A stretch of 64,000 nt of DNA from Collimonas pratensis (GCF_001584185.1 NZ_CP013234.1:1922001-1986000); one strand, 5' to 3'. Shown: positions 53,061-63,104, counted from the stretch's first letter. The notes: a model not told the origin generated them from the letters alone. Program-made: numbers and translations.

Positions 53061-53672
53061 TTATCTTTCAGTCAGCGCCAGCTTGACCGCCAGCGCACCG
53101 AACGCCGTTGCAAAGCTGCGGCGCATCCATGTCATCACGGCCGGCCGCGTGATGACGTGGTCGCGCATGACGGCAGCGAAGATGCCGTAGAGGGAGAAAA
53201 TCACGAATGTGGCCAGCATGAAGGTGCCCGACAGTTCGAGCATGCGTAATAGCGGCTGGCTTTCCTGCGGGCTGACGAATTGCGGCAGGAAGGCGACGAA
53301 GAAGATGGACAGCTTGGGGTTGAGGATGTTGATAAGGATGCCATCGATGATCACGCGCAGATCCGAACGTTGGTCCGCGGCGTCCTCCACGCGCAATGCG
53401 CCTTTTTCTCGGAGCGAGTTCCAGGCCATGAACAGCAGGTAGGCAATACCGGCATATTTGATGGCGTTGAAAGCCAAGGCACTGGAATGCAGGACTGCGG
53501 CCAGCCCCAGCATGGCGGCGGCAAGATGCGGCAAGATGCCGAGGGTACAGCTAAAGGCCGCCAGCACACTGGCTTTGGCGCCGCGCGACAAGCCCGCGGA
53601 GAGCGTGTAGATGACGCCGGTGCCGGGAGAGGCGACGATGATCAAGGTAGTCAGCAGAAATCCGAGTGTCAT
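53061..53672 (-). CDS. LysE/RhtB family amino acid exporter
   Basis: This 203-residue inner-membrane protein has six helices and the family start MTLGFLLTTLIIVASPGTGVIYTLS. Members export lysine, threonine, homoserine lactone or other amino acids. ATG 53672 follows GGGA. The frame runs open to 53816 through the terminator region but has no start signal there. It follows the cold-shock gene on the same strand, separated by a terminator. Confidence 0.92.
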   Translation of the reverse strand: MTLGFLLTTLIIVASPGTGVIYTLSAGLSRGAKASVLAAFSCTLGILPHLAAAMLGLAAVLHSSALAFNAIKYAGIAYLLFMAWNSLREKGALRVEDAADQRSDLRVIIDGILINILNPKLSIFFVAFLPQFVSPQESQPLLRMLELSGTFMLATFVIFSLYGIFAAVMRDHVITRPAVMTWMRRSFATAFGALAVKLALTER

Positions 53673-53724
53673 GAGTTGTCCCGCAATGCAGTTTGCGTGT
53701 CCGGCCGCGGCTCGCCAAAAAAAG

Positions 53725-53756
53725 AAAATGGGAGCACATTGCTGCTCCCATTTTTT
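53725..53756 (-). terminator. Terminator of the cold-shock gene
   Basis: TGGGAGCA (53729-53736) and TGCTCCCA (53743-53750) form a stable hairpin flanked by A and T runs. The minus strand ends in a T-rich tract, so it stops transcription coming from the csp gene. It is nearly symmetrical and may work both ways. Confidence 0.88.
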
Positions 53757-53911
53757 GATTTCGCAGATTGTGCGCGATGTCGTTAACCCGATTGCTTCAT
53801 CCCACAGGACAAGCAATCGCTACAGATACAAGGTCGCTACGGATCTTTGAATCAGCGGCTTTCCTTCCTGGCGCACGAAGAATTTACAGATTCTCCGTCC
53901 GCTATCCACCA

Positions 53912-54115
53912 TCAAGGATTCTGGATGTTGGAAGCTTGCTTGCCTTTAGGGCCTTCGGTGATATCGAATTTTACTTTTTGGCCTTCTTTGAGCGTCTTGA
54001 AACCGTCCATTTGAATAGCGGAAAAGTGCGCGAACAAATCTTCACCACCAGCGTCCGGTGTAATGAAGCCGAAACCCTTGGAGTCGTTGAACCACTTAAC
54101 AGTACCTGTTGCCAT
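53912..54115 (-). CDS. Cold-shock protein CspA family
   Basis: This 67-residue single cold-shock domain has RNP1 KGFGFI (residues 13-18) and the RNP2 region around DLFAHFSAI, with the standard start [10 protein letters not shown]. It binds RNA and DNA single strands as an RNA chaperone. The gene has its own promoter (54248-54276) and a leader of about 125 nt, as cold-inducible csp genes do. Confidence 0.97.
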   Translation of the reverse strand: MATGTVKWFNDSKGFGFITPDAGGEDLFAHFSAIQMDGFKTLKEGQKVKFDITEGPKGKQASNIQNP

Positions 54116-54247
54116 GATAATCTCTCAATTAATTACACATCGTATTAGTGCTGAAGCGCTTGGCTTTTCACTAACTAATTTACACACGATCAAATTTTCA
54201 CGTGTGGCCACGCACTCAGACTAATGGTGCCAAGAGGTCGCTTCTGT

Positions 54248-54276
54248 ACGCTAACCAACTTAACACGGTTCGTCAA
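54248..54276 (-). promoter_or_regulatory. Promoter of the cold-shock gene
   Basis: On the minus strand TTGACG (54276-54271) and TAGCGT (54253-54248) are 17 bp apart. Transcription would start near 54240, leaving a long AT-rich leader before the ATG at 54115, suited to temperature-dependent structure. Confidence 0.5.
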
Positions 54277-54363
54277 TAGCGAATATGCATAGCCGCTGTT
54301 GTTTTCGTGCCAATCCTGCGTTTTGCCATCTTATCCATGAAATTCTGCCGCTTCCGGCCGTCG

Positions 54364-55740
54364 TCAGCGTACTGCCGCCAGCGTCTGCAGAAATTGGCCG
54401 CACCACCAGTGCACATCGTATTTGCGGACATTCTCCAGCAGCGCCGCGTGGCGCGCCTGGCGTTCGGCCAGCGGCATTTGCAAGGCGCGCTGGATCGCCT
54501 GCGCGGTGCCGGGAATGTCGTAGGGATTGACCAGCAGCGCTTGCGTTAGCTGTTCCGCGGCGCCGGCGAAACGGGACAGCACCAGCACGCCCGGGTCGGC
54601 TTCATCTTGCGCTGCAATAAATTCCTTCGCGACCAGGTTCATGCCGTCGCGCAGCGGTGTGACCAGGGCGACGTCGCATGCCCGGTACAAGCCGGGCAGC
54701 CGTTTGCGCGCCACCGTGCGGTGGATGTAGCGGATCGGCATCCAGTCGAAATCGCCGTAATTGCCATTGATGGCGCCGCACAGGCTTTCCAGTTCGTGCT
54801 GGATGTCGGCATAGGCGTCGACGTCTTCGCGGCTGGGCGAGGCGACTTGCAGCAAGGTGGCGCTGTGCTGGTTTTCCGGGTATTCGCGCAGCAGTTCGTT
54901 GAAAGCGCGTATGCGTTGCGGCAAGCCTTTTGAATAATCCAGGCGATCGACGCCGATCAGCAGGCGTCGCCGCGAATATTCGGTGCGAGTGTTCTCATAA
55001 GTGTCGACGGCCTCATGCGCGCGGCCCAGCCGCTGGAATTCATTGACGTCTATGCCGATCGGAAAGGCGCCCGCCTGCACGGTGCTGTTGAAGGCGCGGA
55101 ATTGGCCGGCGCCTATGGTTTCTGCGGTGGCTTCGGCTTTCACGTAATGCGAGAAATTCAGCAGGTCGGCTTCGCTCTGGAAGCCCACCAGATCGTAGGC
55201 GAACAAGGCGCGCATCAGCCATTCGTGCGATGGAATCGCCGCCAGGATCTGCTGCGGCGGCAGCGGGATATGCAGGAAGAAGCCGATGCGGTTGTCGCAG
55301 CCCATGGCGCGCAACTCCGCAGCCAGCGGAATCAGATGATAGTCGTGGATCCAGATCAGGTCGTCGGGCTTGAGCAACGGCATCAGCTTGCGCGCGAACA
55401 AGTGGTTAACGCGGCGGTAGCCGCTCAGATAGCCTGATTCCAGGTTCGCCAGATCGAGGCGGTAATGGAATACCGGCCACAGCACGCCGTTGGCATAACC
55501 ACGGTAATAGGCGTCGTGGTCTTCCTGGCATAAATCGATTTCAGCCAGCGTCACCGGCCCGGCCTGATGTACGCGCAGCTCGCCTTCGCCGGGCGTGCCG
55601 TCCTTGATTACGGCGCCGCTCCAGCCGAACCACAGGCCACCGGTACTTTTCAGGGTTTCGCCCAGCGCCACCGCCAGACCTCCTGCCGCCGGTTTGCGCG
55701 GATCGGCAAGTCGGTTCGATACTACTACCAGGCGTGACAT
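54364..55740 (-). CDS. otsA: Trehalose-6-phosphate synthase OtsA
   Basis: This GT20 glycosyltransferase makes trehalose-6-phosphate from UDP-glucose and glucose-6-phosphate. The 458-residue protein starts [21 protein letters not shown], with the donor-binding loop GGLAVAL, then [11 protein letters not shown] and, near the end, [13 protein letters not shown]. It is close in length to the E. coli enzyme. It lies last in a row with otsB and a GH15 gene on the same strand, so trehalose is made here for osmotic or desiccation stress. Confidence 0.96.
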   Translation of the reverse strand: MSRLVVVSNRLADPRKPAAGGLAVALGETLKSTGGLWFGWSGAVIKDGTPGEGELRVHQAGPVTLAEIDLCQEDHDAYYRGYANGVLWPVFHYRLDLANLESGYLSGYRRVNHLFARKLMPLLKPDDLIWIHDYHLIPLAAELRAMGCDNRIGFFLHIPLPPQQILAAIPSHEWLMRALFAYDLVGFQSEADLLNFSHYVKAEATAETIGAGQFRAFNSTVQAGAFPIGIDVNEFQRLGRAHEAVDTYENTRTEYSRRRLLIGVDRLDYSKGLPQRIRAFNELLREYPENQHSATLLQVASPSREDVDAYADIQHELESLCGAINGNYGDFDWMPIRYIHRTVARKRLPGLYRACDVALVTPLRDGMNLVAKEFIAAQDEADPGVLVLSRFAGAAEQLTQALLVNPYDIPGTAQAIQRALQMPLAERQARHAALLENVRKYDVHWWCGQFLQTLAAVR

Positions 55741-55798
55741 AGGCAGTTTCCTTTCTTGGTTTTAAAAACATGGGATGGAAGGATGCTGCGATCCGGAT

Positions 55799-57646
55799 TC
55801 AGATGGCGCTCTCCCAGGCGGCCGACAGCCGCATCGCACAATTGATGATGCCGACCATGGAATAGGTCTGCGGGAAATTGCCCCACATCTCGCCAGTGAC
55901 CGGATGGGTATCTTCGGACAGCAGGCCGACATGGTTGCGGGCCGCCAGCATGGCTTCGAAAATCTCGCGCGCCTGTTGCTTGCGGCCGATGCGCGCCAGC
56001 GCGTCGATGCGCCAGAAAGTACAGATGTTGAAAGCGGTTTCCGGCCGGCCGAAATCGTCTGGTGCTTCGTAGCGCCGCATGTAGGGGCCGTCGCACAGAT
56101 ATTTTTCAAGCGTATCGACGGTGGCGATGAAGCGCTCGTCGGTTGGCGCCACCAGGCCGACTTCCACCATCAGCAAGACGCTGGCGTCGAGATCGCGGCC
56201 ACCGAAACTCTCGGCATAGGCCTGTCTTTCTTCATTCCATGATTCCTTCAGGATGCGCGCGCCGATGGTTGCCGCGCGCTCATGCCAGTAGGCGGCGCGT
56301 TCGTTCAGCTCCAGCTTGCTGGCGATCTTGCCCAGGCGGTCGCAGGCAGCCCAGCTCATCAGCGCCGACGACGTATGGATGCGTGAACGGGTGCGCAGCT
56401 CCCACATGCCGGCGTCTGGCTGGTCATACAGCGCGAATGCGCGTTCGCCCACCGCTTCCAGATGGGTGAACTGCTCAACGCCGGAGCGATGCAGCAGGCG
56501 CTCGTCGTGAAACGACTGCGCCGCGCCGAGGATGATGTTGCCGTAGACGTCGTGCTGGAAATGTTCGTAAGCCTGGTTGCCGACCCTGACCGGCGCATGA
56601 TGGCGGTAGCCGGGCAAGTGGTCGAGCACCAGTTCCGGCAAGGCTTGTTCCAGGCCTATGCCGTACAAGGGCTGGACATGGCCGCCGGCGCTGCGCACCA
56701 CGACGTTGCCGAGCCAGCGCAGATAGTCTTCCATGGTGCCCAGTTCCGACAGGCTGTTGAGCGCGCGCACCACAAAAAAGGCGTCGCGCAGCCAGCAATA
56801 GCGATAGTCCCAGTTGCGCGCGCTGCCGGGCGCTTCCGGCACGCTGGTGGTCATGGCGGCGATGATGGCGCCGGTGTCTTCATACAGCGACAGCTTGAGC
56901 GTGATGGCGGCGCGGATCACCGCCGCCTGCCATTCAAGCGGTGTCGCCAGCGCCCGGCTCCAGCCGCGCCAGTAGGCCAGCGTCTCCTGTTCCAAGTGAC
57001 GGGCGGTATCGCCGATGCCCTGGCTCAGGATCTCGTCCGGTCCGAGGATGAAATTCAAGGGGCGGCTGACCACGAAGGAAGTCTCGGCCAGCAGGTAGCT
57101 GATCGGGGCATCGGTGTTCAGGCGCAAGGTTTGCGCCGCGCCGATATAGCGCACGTGGTTGCTGCCGCGGCTGATCACCGGCATCTCGCGGCCCCAGTCG
57201 AAACGCGGGCGCAGCATGATGCGCAGGCGCGGTGCGCCGCTCAGCGGCTGGATGCGGCGCACAATGGTCAGCGGCCGAAAGAAGCGCCCGCGGCTGGGAA
57301 AGCGCGGCGCGAAATCGGTAATCTCCACGCCCTGGCCCAGGGTATCGTACAAGCAGGTGTGCAGCACGGCGGTATTGGCTTCATACCATTGCTCGCTATG
57401 CGAAAAATTTTCCAGCTGGAAGCTCCACAGGCTGCCGTTGTCGGTGGGGTCGAGCAGGGCGTTGAATACCGGATCGCCATCGAAGCGGGGCAGGCAGCAC
57501 CAGACTATGCGTCCCAGCTTGTCGATCAGGGCGTTGAACGAACAATTGCCGATCACGCCCAGGTCGAGCGACGAGGTGGAGGAGGGGCTGGCAGCATCAG
57601 CGGCGACAGTGGCCGCGTCCGACGTTGCCGTGGGGAGCGTGGTCAT
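55799..57646 (-). CDS. Glycoside hydrolase family 15 protein
   Basis: This 615-residue cytoplasmic protein of the GH15 glucoamylase/trehalase-like family has an N-terminal beta-sandwich (IGNCSFNALIDKLGRIVWCCLPRFDGDPVF) and an (alpha/alpha)6 barrel with the conserved NWDYRYCWLRDAFF, and SAGGHVQPLYGI further on. Known members with this architecture hydrolyse trehalose or alpha-glucans. Standing between otsB and otsA, it may adjust the trehalose pool or degrade trehalose. ATG 57646 follows AAGGAAG; a GTG at 57661 is also possible. Confidence 0.93.
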   Translation of the reverse strand: MTTLPTATSDAATVAADAASPSSTSSLDLGVIGNCSFNALIDKLGRIVWCCLPRFDGDPVFNALLDPTDNGSLWSFQLENFSHSEQWYEANTAVLHTCLYDTLGQGVEITDFAPRFPSRGRFFRPLTIVRRIQPLSGAPRLRIMLRPRFDWGREMPVISRGSNHVRYIGAAQTLRLNTDAPISYLLAETSFVVSRPLNFILGPDEILSQGIGDTARHLEQETLAYWRGWSRALATPLEWQAAVIRAAITLKLSLYEDTGAIIAAMTTSVPEAPGSARNWDYRYCWLRDAFFVVRALNSLSELGTMEDYLRWLGNVVVRSAGGHVQPLYGIGLEQALPELVLDHLPGYRHHAPVRVGNQAYEHFQHDVYGNIILGAAQSFHDERLLHRSGVEQFTHLEAVGERAFALYDQPDAGMWELRTRSRIHTSSALMSWAACDRLGKIASKLELNERAAYWHERAATIGARILKESWNEERQAYAESFGGRDLDASVLLMVEVGLVAPTDERFIATVDTLEKYLCDGPYMRRYEAPDDFGRPETAFNICTFWRIDALARIGRKQQAREIFEAMLAARNHVGLLSEDTHPVTGEMWGNFPQTYSMVGIINCAMRLSAAWESAI

Positions 57647-57664
57647 GGCTTCTTCCTTCACGAG

Positions 57665-58390
57665 TTATTGCAGAATGCGGGCCAGCATGTTGCGCACCGC
57701 GGCGGCGCTGGCGATGCGCGCATGCGCCTGGCTGTCGCCGGGGCCGACCTTGATGCCGAGGCCGCCGGCCGACTGCACCCAGGCAAAGCCCGCTTCATCG
57801 GTGATGTCGTCGCCGATGAACACCGGGCGCCGGCCGACGAACGGCGGCTCCCGCATGAAGGCCGCAATCGCGCTGCCTTTGTCGGCATCGGCAGTCTTGG
57901 CTTCCACCACCATCTTGCCGCGCAGTAGCGTAAATCCGGCTTCTTGCCGCAGCGCGGCCGTCATTGCCTGCACGCACGCCTGTTCAAGTTCCGGCGCACG
58001 GCGGTAATGCAAGGCCAGCGCGCCGCGTTTGACTTCCAGCAGCAAGCCCGCGTGCTGCGCCACCAGCGGATTGAGATGCGCCAGCAAGCGTTCGATCGAG
58101 GGCACCGGCAACTGCGTCATGCGGCCATCGCTGCTTCGCCGCTCGACGCCATGGACACCGGCCGCGGCCAGGCGCAGCGGGGCAAGGAAATGATCGACCT
58201 GCTCCAGGGGGCGGCCGCTGACGATGGCCAGCGCGCCGTCGGCCGCCAGTTGCAGCCGCTGCAAGCTTGTTATCAGGCATGGCGGCACAACTACACTCTC
58301 CGGGCGGGGAGCGAGGTCGACCAGGGTATTGTCGAAGTCTAGAAACAGCGCATCGACGCTAAAGTCGTAAGCATGATTTGATAGTGGCAT
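57665..58390 (-). CDS. otsB: Trehalose-6-phosphate phosphatase OtsB
   Basis: This HAD-superfamily phosphatase of 241 residues removes phosphate from trehalose-6-phosphate. The nucleophile motif LDFDNTLVDL (Asp18 and Asp20), the IVSGRPLEQV motif, the Lys in KGSAIAAF and the GDDITDEAGF motif are all present. MPLSNHAYDF at 58390 is the likely start, although the frame is open to 58477. First of three co-directional trehalose genes; the GH15 gene begins 18 bp after its stop. Confidence 0.96.
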   Translation of the reverse strand: MPLSNHAYDFSVDALFLDFDNTLVDLAPRPESVVVPPCLITSLQRLQLAADGALAIVSGRPLEQVDHFLAPLRLAAAGVHGVERRSSDGRMTQLPVPSIERLLAHLNPLVAQHAGLLLEVKRGALALHYRRAPELEQACVQAMTAALRQEAGFTLLRGKMVVEAKTADADKGSAIAAFMREPPFVGRRPVFIGDDITDEAGFAWVQSAGGLGIKVGPGDSQAHARIASAAAVRNMLARILQ

Positions 58391-58526
58391 GCTATGTATG
58401 GCGGATTCGGCAAGGATTAGTTCCCATGACAAATATGACGCATGCCAGTTTGATAATATCAACGCTGCGCAAAACAACGGCAGGCTTGCGCCATGGCGAT
58501 GGCCGGGCAGAGTCGCAGGCCCGGTC

Positions 58527-58847
58527 TTAGAAGCCTTGTGCTTTCATGGCTTCCAGTTCCATTGCAGCGTTGCGTTCTTCGCTGGCTTCGATCGGTTCCA
58601 TGGCGTCGTCGACAAAGGTGGCGGCGCGCTCGGCAGCGCCCTTTGCCGAGTCCAGGTTGAGGCCTGATTCGTCTTCTTCCTCGTCGCCGGGCGGCTCCAG
58701 CATGTCTCTCAGCATGGCGCCCAGTTCCGGTGTATCCCAAGGCTCGCCATGACGCTTCTTGACGTTGATGTAATGGCGGATTTCCGCATCTTGCTCTGGC
58801 GTCAACGGCAGCCCGCGAAAACTGCTTTTCGGATCAATCTCGGTCAT
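58527..58847 (-). CDS. Conserved hypothetical protein, acidic
   Basis: This 106-residue acidic cytoplasmic protein has a predicted helical N-terminus (PLTPEQDAEIRHYINVKKRHGEPWDTPEL) and a long acidic tail (GDEEEDESG). GGAGG lies at good spacing before ATG 58847. No function is known to me. The frame continues upstream to 59072 but without a start signal. Confidence 0.72.
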   Translation of the reverse strand: MTEIDPKSSFRGLPLTPEQDAEIRHYINVKKRHGEPWDTPELGAMLRDMLEPPGDEEEDESGLNLDSAKGAAERAATFVDDAMEPIEASEERNAAMELEAMKAQGF

Positions 58848-58963
58848 GATGCGCCTCCCGATCTGCTCGAACTTCGAGTGTAGACCTATTGGGCCGCTGG
58901 TGGCAACCCGAGAGGATTTTTTCTGCGTTTTACCGGACGCCGGGAGGCGGCTCGGCTGGGGCC

Positions 58964-59581
58964 TTACAGCTTGGGGATGCGGATGCGGCTTACCATCAAG
59001 GCGCCGGAGACTGCAAACATCAGCACCAGGGGATGAAACTGGAAGCCGCCGACAAACACCACGCCAAACCACAGCTGTTCGCCTAGAGCGCCGTCCCAGG
59101 CCGCGGCCGCCAGCACCAGCACCAGCAGCATGGAAGTCGGGATCGGCGTGCCCTCGAAATATTTCACCTTGCCGTCGCCATCGGACAGCTTCTCCGAAGT
59201 GACGTTATAGCGCGCCAGGCGCGAGACGCCGCAGGCGACGAAAAACACCAGGATGATGCGGTCCACCAGCCCCTGCATGCCGCAGCCGTAGGCAATGATC
59301 GCAGGTGCTACGCCGAATGAAATCACGTCGGCCAGCGAATCCAGTTCGCGCCCCATGGCAGAGCTTTGCGCGCGCCAGCGGGCGATGCGGCCATCGAGGA
59401 TGTCGAATACCAGCGCTGCCGGAATCAGGGCGCAGGCGATGAACAGATGCAGTACTTCGCGCGTCTGCAGATAAGTCATCACGGAAAACAGGGAGCCGAC
59501 GCCGCAAAATGCGTTGCTCAGGGTGAACCAGTCGGCGAGATGGAACTCGCGAATCATTGAAAACGGCTTTGGTTTGGTCAT
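58964..59581 (-). CDS. pssA: CDP-diacylglycerol-serine O-phosphatidyltransferase
   Basis: This integral membrane enzyme of phosphatidylethanolamine synthesis has 205 residues and five to six helices. The CDP-alcohol phosphotransferase motif DG-x2-AR-x8-G-x3-D-x3-D is complete (Asp63-Gly64 to Asp85). The type is the short PssA of gram-negatives of the non-E. coli class. ATG 59581 is used and the frame upstream to 59689 is ignored for lack of a start signal. Confidence 0.93.
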   Translation of the reverse strand: MTKPKPFSMIREFHLADWFTLSNAFCGVGSLFSVMTYLQTREVLHLFIACALIPAALVFDILDGRIARWRAQSSAMGRELDSLADVISFGVAPAIIAYGCGMQGLVDRIILVFFVACGVSRLARYNVTSEKLSDGDGKVKYFEGTPIPTSMLLVLVLAAAAWDGALGEQLWFGVVFVGGFQFHPLVLMFAVSGALMVSRIRIPKL

Positions 59582-59770
59582 TAATAGAATCCGGGGGCTG
59601 ATGACGATAGTGATAGGCAGAGAAGAAAAGATGCCATCCCTGAATTTATCACATAGCGTGTGCGCGCCGGAAATTGTCTCTTCTGCCATCTGGCGATGCC
59701 GCTGACAAGGGCCCGTACTGCAAGCGGAAAATCCTGGCCCCTTGCCCGCGCGGGCAAGGAAGGTAGGAAC

Positions 59771-60517
59771 TTAGCGGACATCCACCTTGGCCAGCACAGG
59801 CTGGGTCCGGTACATGTCGGGGAACAGGCGCTTGAGATCGTCGATCTTGGGCAAATCATTGACCACGATATAGGGATAGCTCGGATTGCGCGTCAGGAAG
59901 TTCTGGTGGTACGACTCGGCGGGATAGAAGCCGCGCAGCGGCTCGACCTTGGTGGCGACCGCATTGCTGAACACCTTGGCATGATCGATCTGCGTCACGT
60001 ACGCCTGTGCCACCTTGCGCTGCATGTCGTTGGCTGGGAACACCGCGGAGCGGTATTGGGTGCCGCTATCCGGTCCCTGGCGGTTCAGTTCGGTCGGATC
60101 GTGCGCCACCGAGAAAAATATCTGCAGCAGCTTGCCGTAGGTGACTTGGGCCGGGTCGTAGGTGATCTGCACCGATTCCGCATGGCCGGTATCGCCCCCG
60201 CTGACACGTTCGTATTGCGCAGTATCACGGCTGCCGCCGGCATAGCCAGAGACCACATTGCTGACGCCGCGCACGTGCTGGAATACGCCCTGCACGCCCC
60301 AGAAGCAGCCGCCGGCGAAGACGGCGGTTTCCGCATGCTCGCCGGCGGCAACCTGTTCATCGCTGACGGGGGCCGGAACCACTTTTGCCGCTTCCGACGA
60401 AAAGGCCAGTTTCTGGCTAAGCAGCAGCGCGGCGCCGAGCGCGCAGGCTGCCAGCACGCCCTTGGTCCAGGGTGTGCCGGCGTTCGCTGCGTTGGTCTTT
60501 GTTGATAACTTGTCCAT
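59771..60517 (-). CDS. msrA: Peptide methionine sulfoxide reductase MsrA, exported or membrane-anchored
   Basis: MsrA reduces methionine-S-sulfoxide in proteins. The 248-residue product has the catalytic GGCFWG (Cys71), the GHAESV segment and the C-terminal YHQNFLTRNP region. Ahead of the domain lies a hydrophobic segment (VLAACALGAALLLSQ, about residues 21-36), which cytoplasmic MsrA lacks. It would place the enzyme in the periplasm. A linker rich in Ala/Pro/Val follows. Confidence 0.93.
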   Translation of the reverse strand: MDKLSTKTNAANAGTPWTKGVLAACALGAALLLSQKLAFSSEAAKVVPAPVSDEQVAAGEHAETAVFAGGCFWGVQGVFQHVRGVSNVVSGYAGGSRDTAQYERVSGGDTGHAESVQITYDPAQVTYGKLLQIFFSVAHDPTELNRQGPDSGTQYRSAVFPANDMQRKVAQAYVTQIDHAKVFSNAVATKVEPLRGFYPAESYHQNFLTRNPSYPYIVVNDLPKIDDLKRLFPDMYRTQPVLAKVDVR

Positions 60518-60712
60518 GATGGTCGTCCTCTTCGTTGTGATAAGCCGGTCGGTAATGCTGCTTAGTCGGAAAAGAAGAGGTTTCCTTACGGCAGATGCCT
60601 AGCGCTCGCGTCCATCGCCGGAACCGATGTTGCTTTGTCAATTCTTCCGTGGCACCATGCCAGGATCGGTTGCCGGCCTGCCAGGACTTAACTTATCTAC
60701 GAGAGAGAGTGT

Positions 60713-61228
60713 ATGACGGTTTCACTAAGGTTGCCGGTGGCTGCGGATTACGCGGTCATTGCCGGATGGATTGCCGATGCCGCGGCCTGCGCCTGCTGGG
60801 CCGGTCCGCAACTGGCTTATCCCTTCGATCCCGGGCAGCTGCCGCAATTGCTGCAAGTGCAGCCCGGCGCCAGCTATGTGCTGTGCCAGGGCGACGCCGA
60901 TATCCTCGGTTTTGGCCAGTACCGGCTGCGCCAGCCTGGCGTCGCTCACCTTTGTCGTATCGCCATTGCACCGCAAGCGCGAGGCAGAGGGCTGGGCAAG
61001 ACATTGTGCAGTTTGCTGCTGGCTGAAGCGGTCCGTGCCCATGGCGTGGCGGCCGCCAGCTTGCGCGTATATCGCGACAATCCGGCGGCGCGCGCGATTT
61101 ACGCCGGACTCGGGTTTGTCGAGGTCGAAGCGGAATCGACGCCCGAGGTGTTATGGATGCACGCGCAGCTCAGCTGCGCTGGCCCAGCGACGCCGCTGCC
61201 GGCCGCGGGCGCAGCAACGTCTTCCTGA
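60713..61228 (+). CDS. GNAT family N-acetyltransferase
   Basis: This 171-residue acetyltransferase has the GNAT acetyl-CoA loop IAPQARGRGLGKTLCSLLLAE and the C-terminal motif NPAARAIYAGLGFVEVE. The N-terminal half (VAADYAVIAGWIADAAAC) resembles RimI/YjgM-type enzymes. The substrate is unknown. Its last 59 bases overlap the convergent acyltransferase gene on the other strand. Confidence 0.87.
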   Translation: MTVSLRLPVAADYAVIAGWIADAAACACWAGPQLAYPFDPGQLPQLLQVQPGASYVLCQGDADILGFGQYRLRQPGVAHLCRIAIAPQARGRGLGKTLCSLLLAEAVRAHGVAAASLRVYRDNPAARAIYAGLGFVEVEAESTPEVLWMHAQLSCAGPATPLPAAGAATSS

Positions 61229-62324
61229 GCCAGGCATTCGCCGGTTCCGAATAGAAGCGCGCGATCAGTCCGGCCGCCAGCGCGGAAACCAGCAGGAACA
61301 AGGCTAGCACCGGCAGCTTGTAGGCATACGGCATGGCGCCTTTCGGCACGACGCTGCGCATCAGCCCGAGGATGACGATATGGAACAGGTACAGCTCATA
61401 GCTGTGCTGGCCCAGCCAGCGGACTGCGGCCAGCAGGCGGTTTCTTTGTAGCCATGCCGGTACGTTTTCATTGCGCGCGCCCAGCAACAGCACGGCGGTG
61501 GCGGCGGCGATCAGGCTGAAGCCGAAAATCTCATGGCCATCGATGCCGCGCAGGTAAACGCCGGCCAGCAGGCCCGCGGCGGCAATCTGGAGCAGGCGCC
61601 AGAGCAGGCCCTGCAAGCGCAGCTTGCTGGCGCACAGCGCAGCGAAGCAGCCGAAGGCGACGGCATCGAAACAGGCGGCGTAGCCGTACATGAAATAGAT
61701 TTCGTCAGTCGTGTGGAAGCTGCGATAGAGCGGCCCGGCGGCAATCGCCACCAGCCACACGGCAGCGATGGCCCATTCGCGTTTCAGGCCGAAGCAGAGC
61801 AGGGGAAATAGCAGGTAGAACACTTCTTCCACCGACAGCGACCAGTAGATATTCATCGCGTAGTTGAAATACCAGGCGTGCTGCATCAGGACGTTGTGCC
61901 AGAAGGTCAGCACTGACAGCACTGCCAGCGGCATGCTGACAGCGGGCCAGCCTGGGGCGGCGTTGTTCATGAAGGCCGGCTGGCCAAGCAGGCCGAGGAT
62001 GACGATGATGGCCAGCGCCGCCAGCAGGCAAGGGAAGATGCGCGCCATGCGGAAGATGTAAAAGCGTTTGACGTCGACCTCGGCCAGGTTGCCGTAGCGC
62101 TTGATGGTGGTAGAGGTAATCAGGTAGCCGGAAATCGCGAAGAACATGGTGACGCCGTAGTTGCCGTTGAGCGTCAGCGCGCGGATCGCATCCTTGGAGA
62201 GCAGATAGTGCAGCGGGCTGTCTACCAATGAATAGGACAGCTGGTAATGCAGCAGCAGGACCAGCAGGATGGAAACCCCTCTCAGCAAATCTATTCTGAA
62301 GTTGCGGTCGGCGTGGAGCGTCAT
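61170..62324 (-). CDS. Acyltransferase 3 family membrane protein (OafA-like)
   Basis: This 384-residue protein has about ten transmembrane helices and the family start RIDLLRGVSILLVLLLHY with the catalytic-type His/Arg region, then ISGYLIT. Such proteins transfer acetyl groups to O-antigen, peptidoglycan or exopolysaccharide on the outside of the membrane. No SGNH domain is fused. The target polymer is not seen in this window. Confidence 0.92.
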   Translation of the reverse strand: MTLHADRNFRIDLLRGVSILLVLLLHYQLSYSLVDSPLHYLLSKDAIRALTLNGNYGVTMFFAISGYLITSTTIKRYGNLAEVDVKRFYIFRMARIFPCLLAALAIIVILGLLGQPAFMNNAAPGWPAVSMPLAVLSVLTFWHNVLMQHAWYFNYAMNIYWSLSVEEVFYLLFPLLCFGLKREWAIAAVWLVAIAAGPLYRSFHTTDEIYFMYGYAACFDAVAFGCFAALCASKLRLQGLLWRLLQIAAAGLLAGVYLRGIDGHEIFGFSLIAAATAVLLLGARNENVPAWLQRNRLLAAVRWLGQHSYELYLFHIVILGLMRSVVPKGAMPYAYKLPVLALFLLVSALAAGLIARFYSEPANAWLRKTLLRPRPAAASLGQRS

Positions 62325-62416
62325 CGGTTTTTCATTTCCTGGCGATTCTGGTATGGCAGATTCTACTTTTTATTCGCGCACCGCTGCAGACAGAAATGCG
62401 CTTTTTCTTGCACGGA

Positions 62417-63013
62417 TCAATTCACCCCTGCCGCCGCGGGCAGCAAATGCAGCTGCGCGTGTTGCAGCAGCATGATGGTTTTGCCGTCGGCGATTTCACC
62501 GCTGGCGATCATCTGCAGCGCACGCTCCAGCGTCAGTTCCAGCACCTGGATATCTTCGCCTTCGTCCTGCAGGCCGCCGCCGTCGCCGATGCGCGCATCC
62601 GGCGTATATTCGGCGACGAAGAAATACAATTTTTCCGTCACCGATCCCGGACTCATGAAGGCTTCGAACACTTTGCGCACCGCGCCCACGCGGTAACCGG
62701 TTTCTTCTTCAACTTCGGCCCTGATGCGCTGTTCCGGGCTGGCCTGGTCGAGCAGGCCGGCGGCGGCCTCGATCAGGAAGCCGTCATGGCCATTGCCGAA
62801 GGTGGGGAAGCGGAACTGGCGGATCAGGATGACACTGCGGCGCTCGCGGTTGTACAGCAAGATGGTGGCGCCATTGCCGCGGTCATAGGTTTCGCGCGTC
62901 AGGGTTTGCCAGCTGCCGTCGCCGCGGCGATAGTCGAAGGTGGTCTTTTTCAGCAGATACCAGTCGTCTGACAAAACTTCAACCTTGCGGATCTTGACCC
63001 TGTCGTCGTGCAT
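62417..63013 (-). CDS. nudK: Nudix hydrolase NudK (GDP-mannose pyrophosphatase)
   Basis: This 198-residue Nudix enzyme is close to E. coli NudK, with the start [28 protein letters not shown] in layout, and a Nudix box GLLDQA...[11 protein letters not shown]. It hydrolyses GDP-mannose and related sugar nucleotides. The first Glu of the classic box is Ser here, but the helix Glu residues that bind metal are conserved. It is divergent from the DeoR gene, 91 bp away. Confidence 0.9.
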   Translation of the reverse strand: MHDDRVKIRKVEVLSDDWYLLKKTTFDYRRGDGSWQTLTRETYDRGNGATILLYNRERRSVILIRQFRFPTFGNGHDGFLIEAAAGLLDQASPEQRIRAEVEEETGYRVGAVRKVFEAFMSPGSVTEKLYFFVAEYTPDARIGDGGGLQDEGEDIQVLELTLERALQMIASGEIADGKTIMLLQHAQLHLLPAAAGVN

Positions 63014-63104
63014 TTAGTGCTCCTGAGTTGTGCGGTGGACTTGTGTGCATCGAATTTATCATGCAATATCGTGAAATATCAAGAAAAAACGTGCAAATAA
63101 AATC

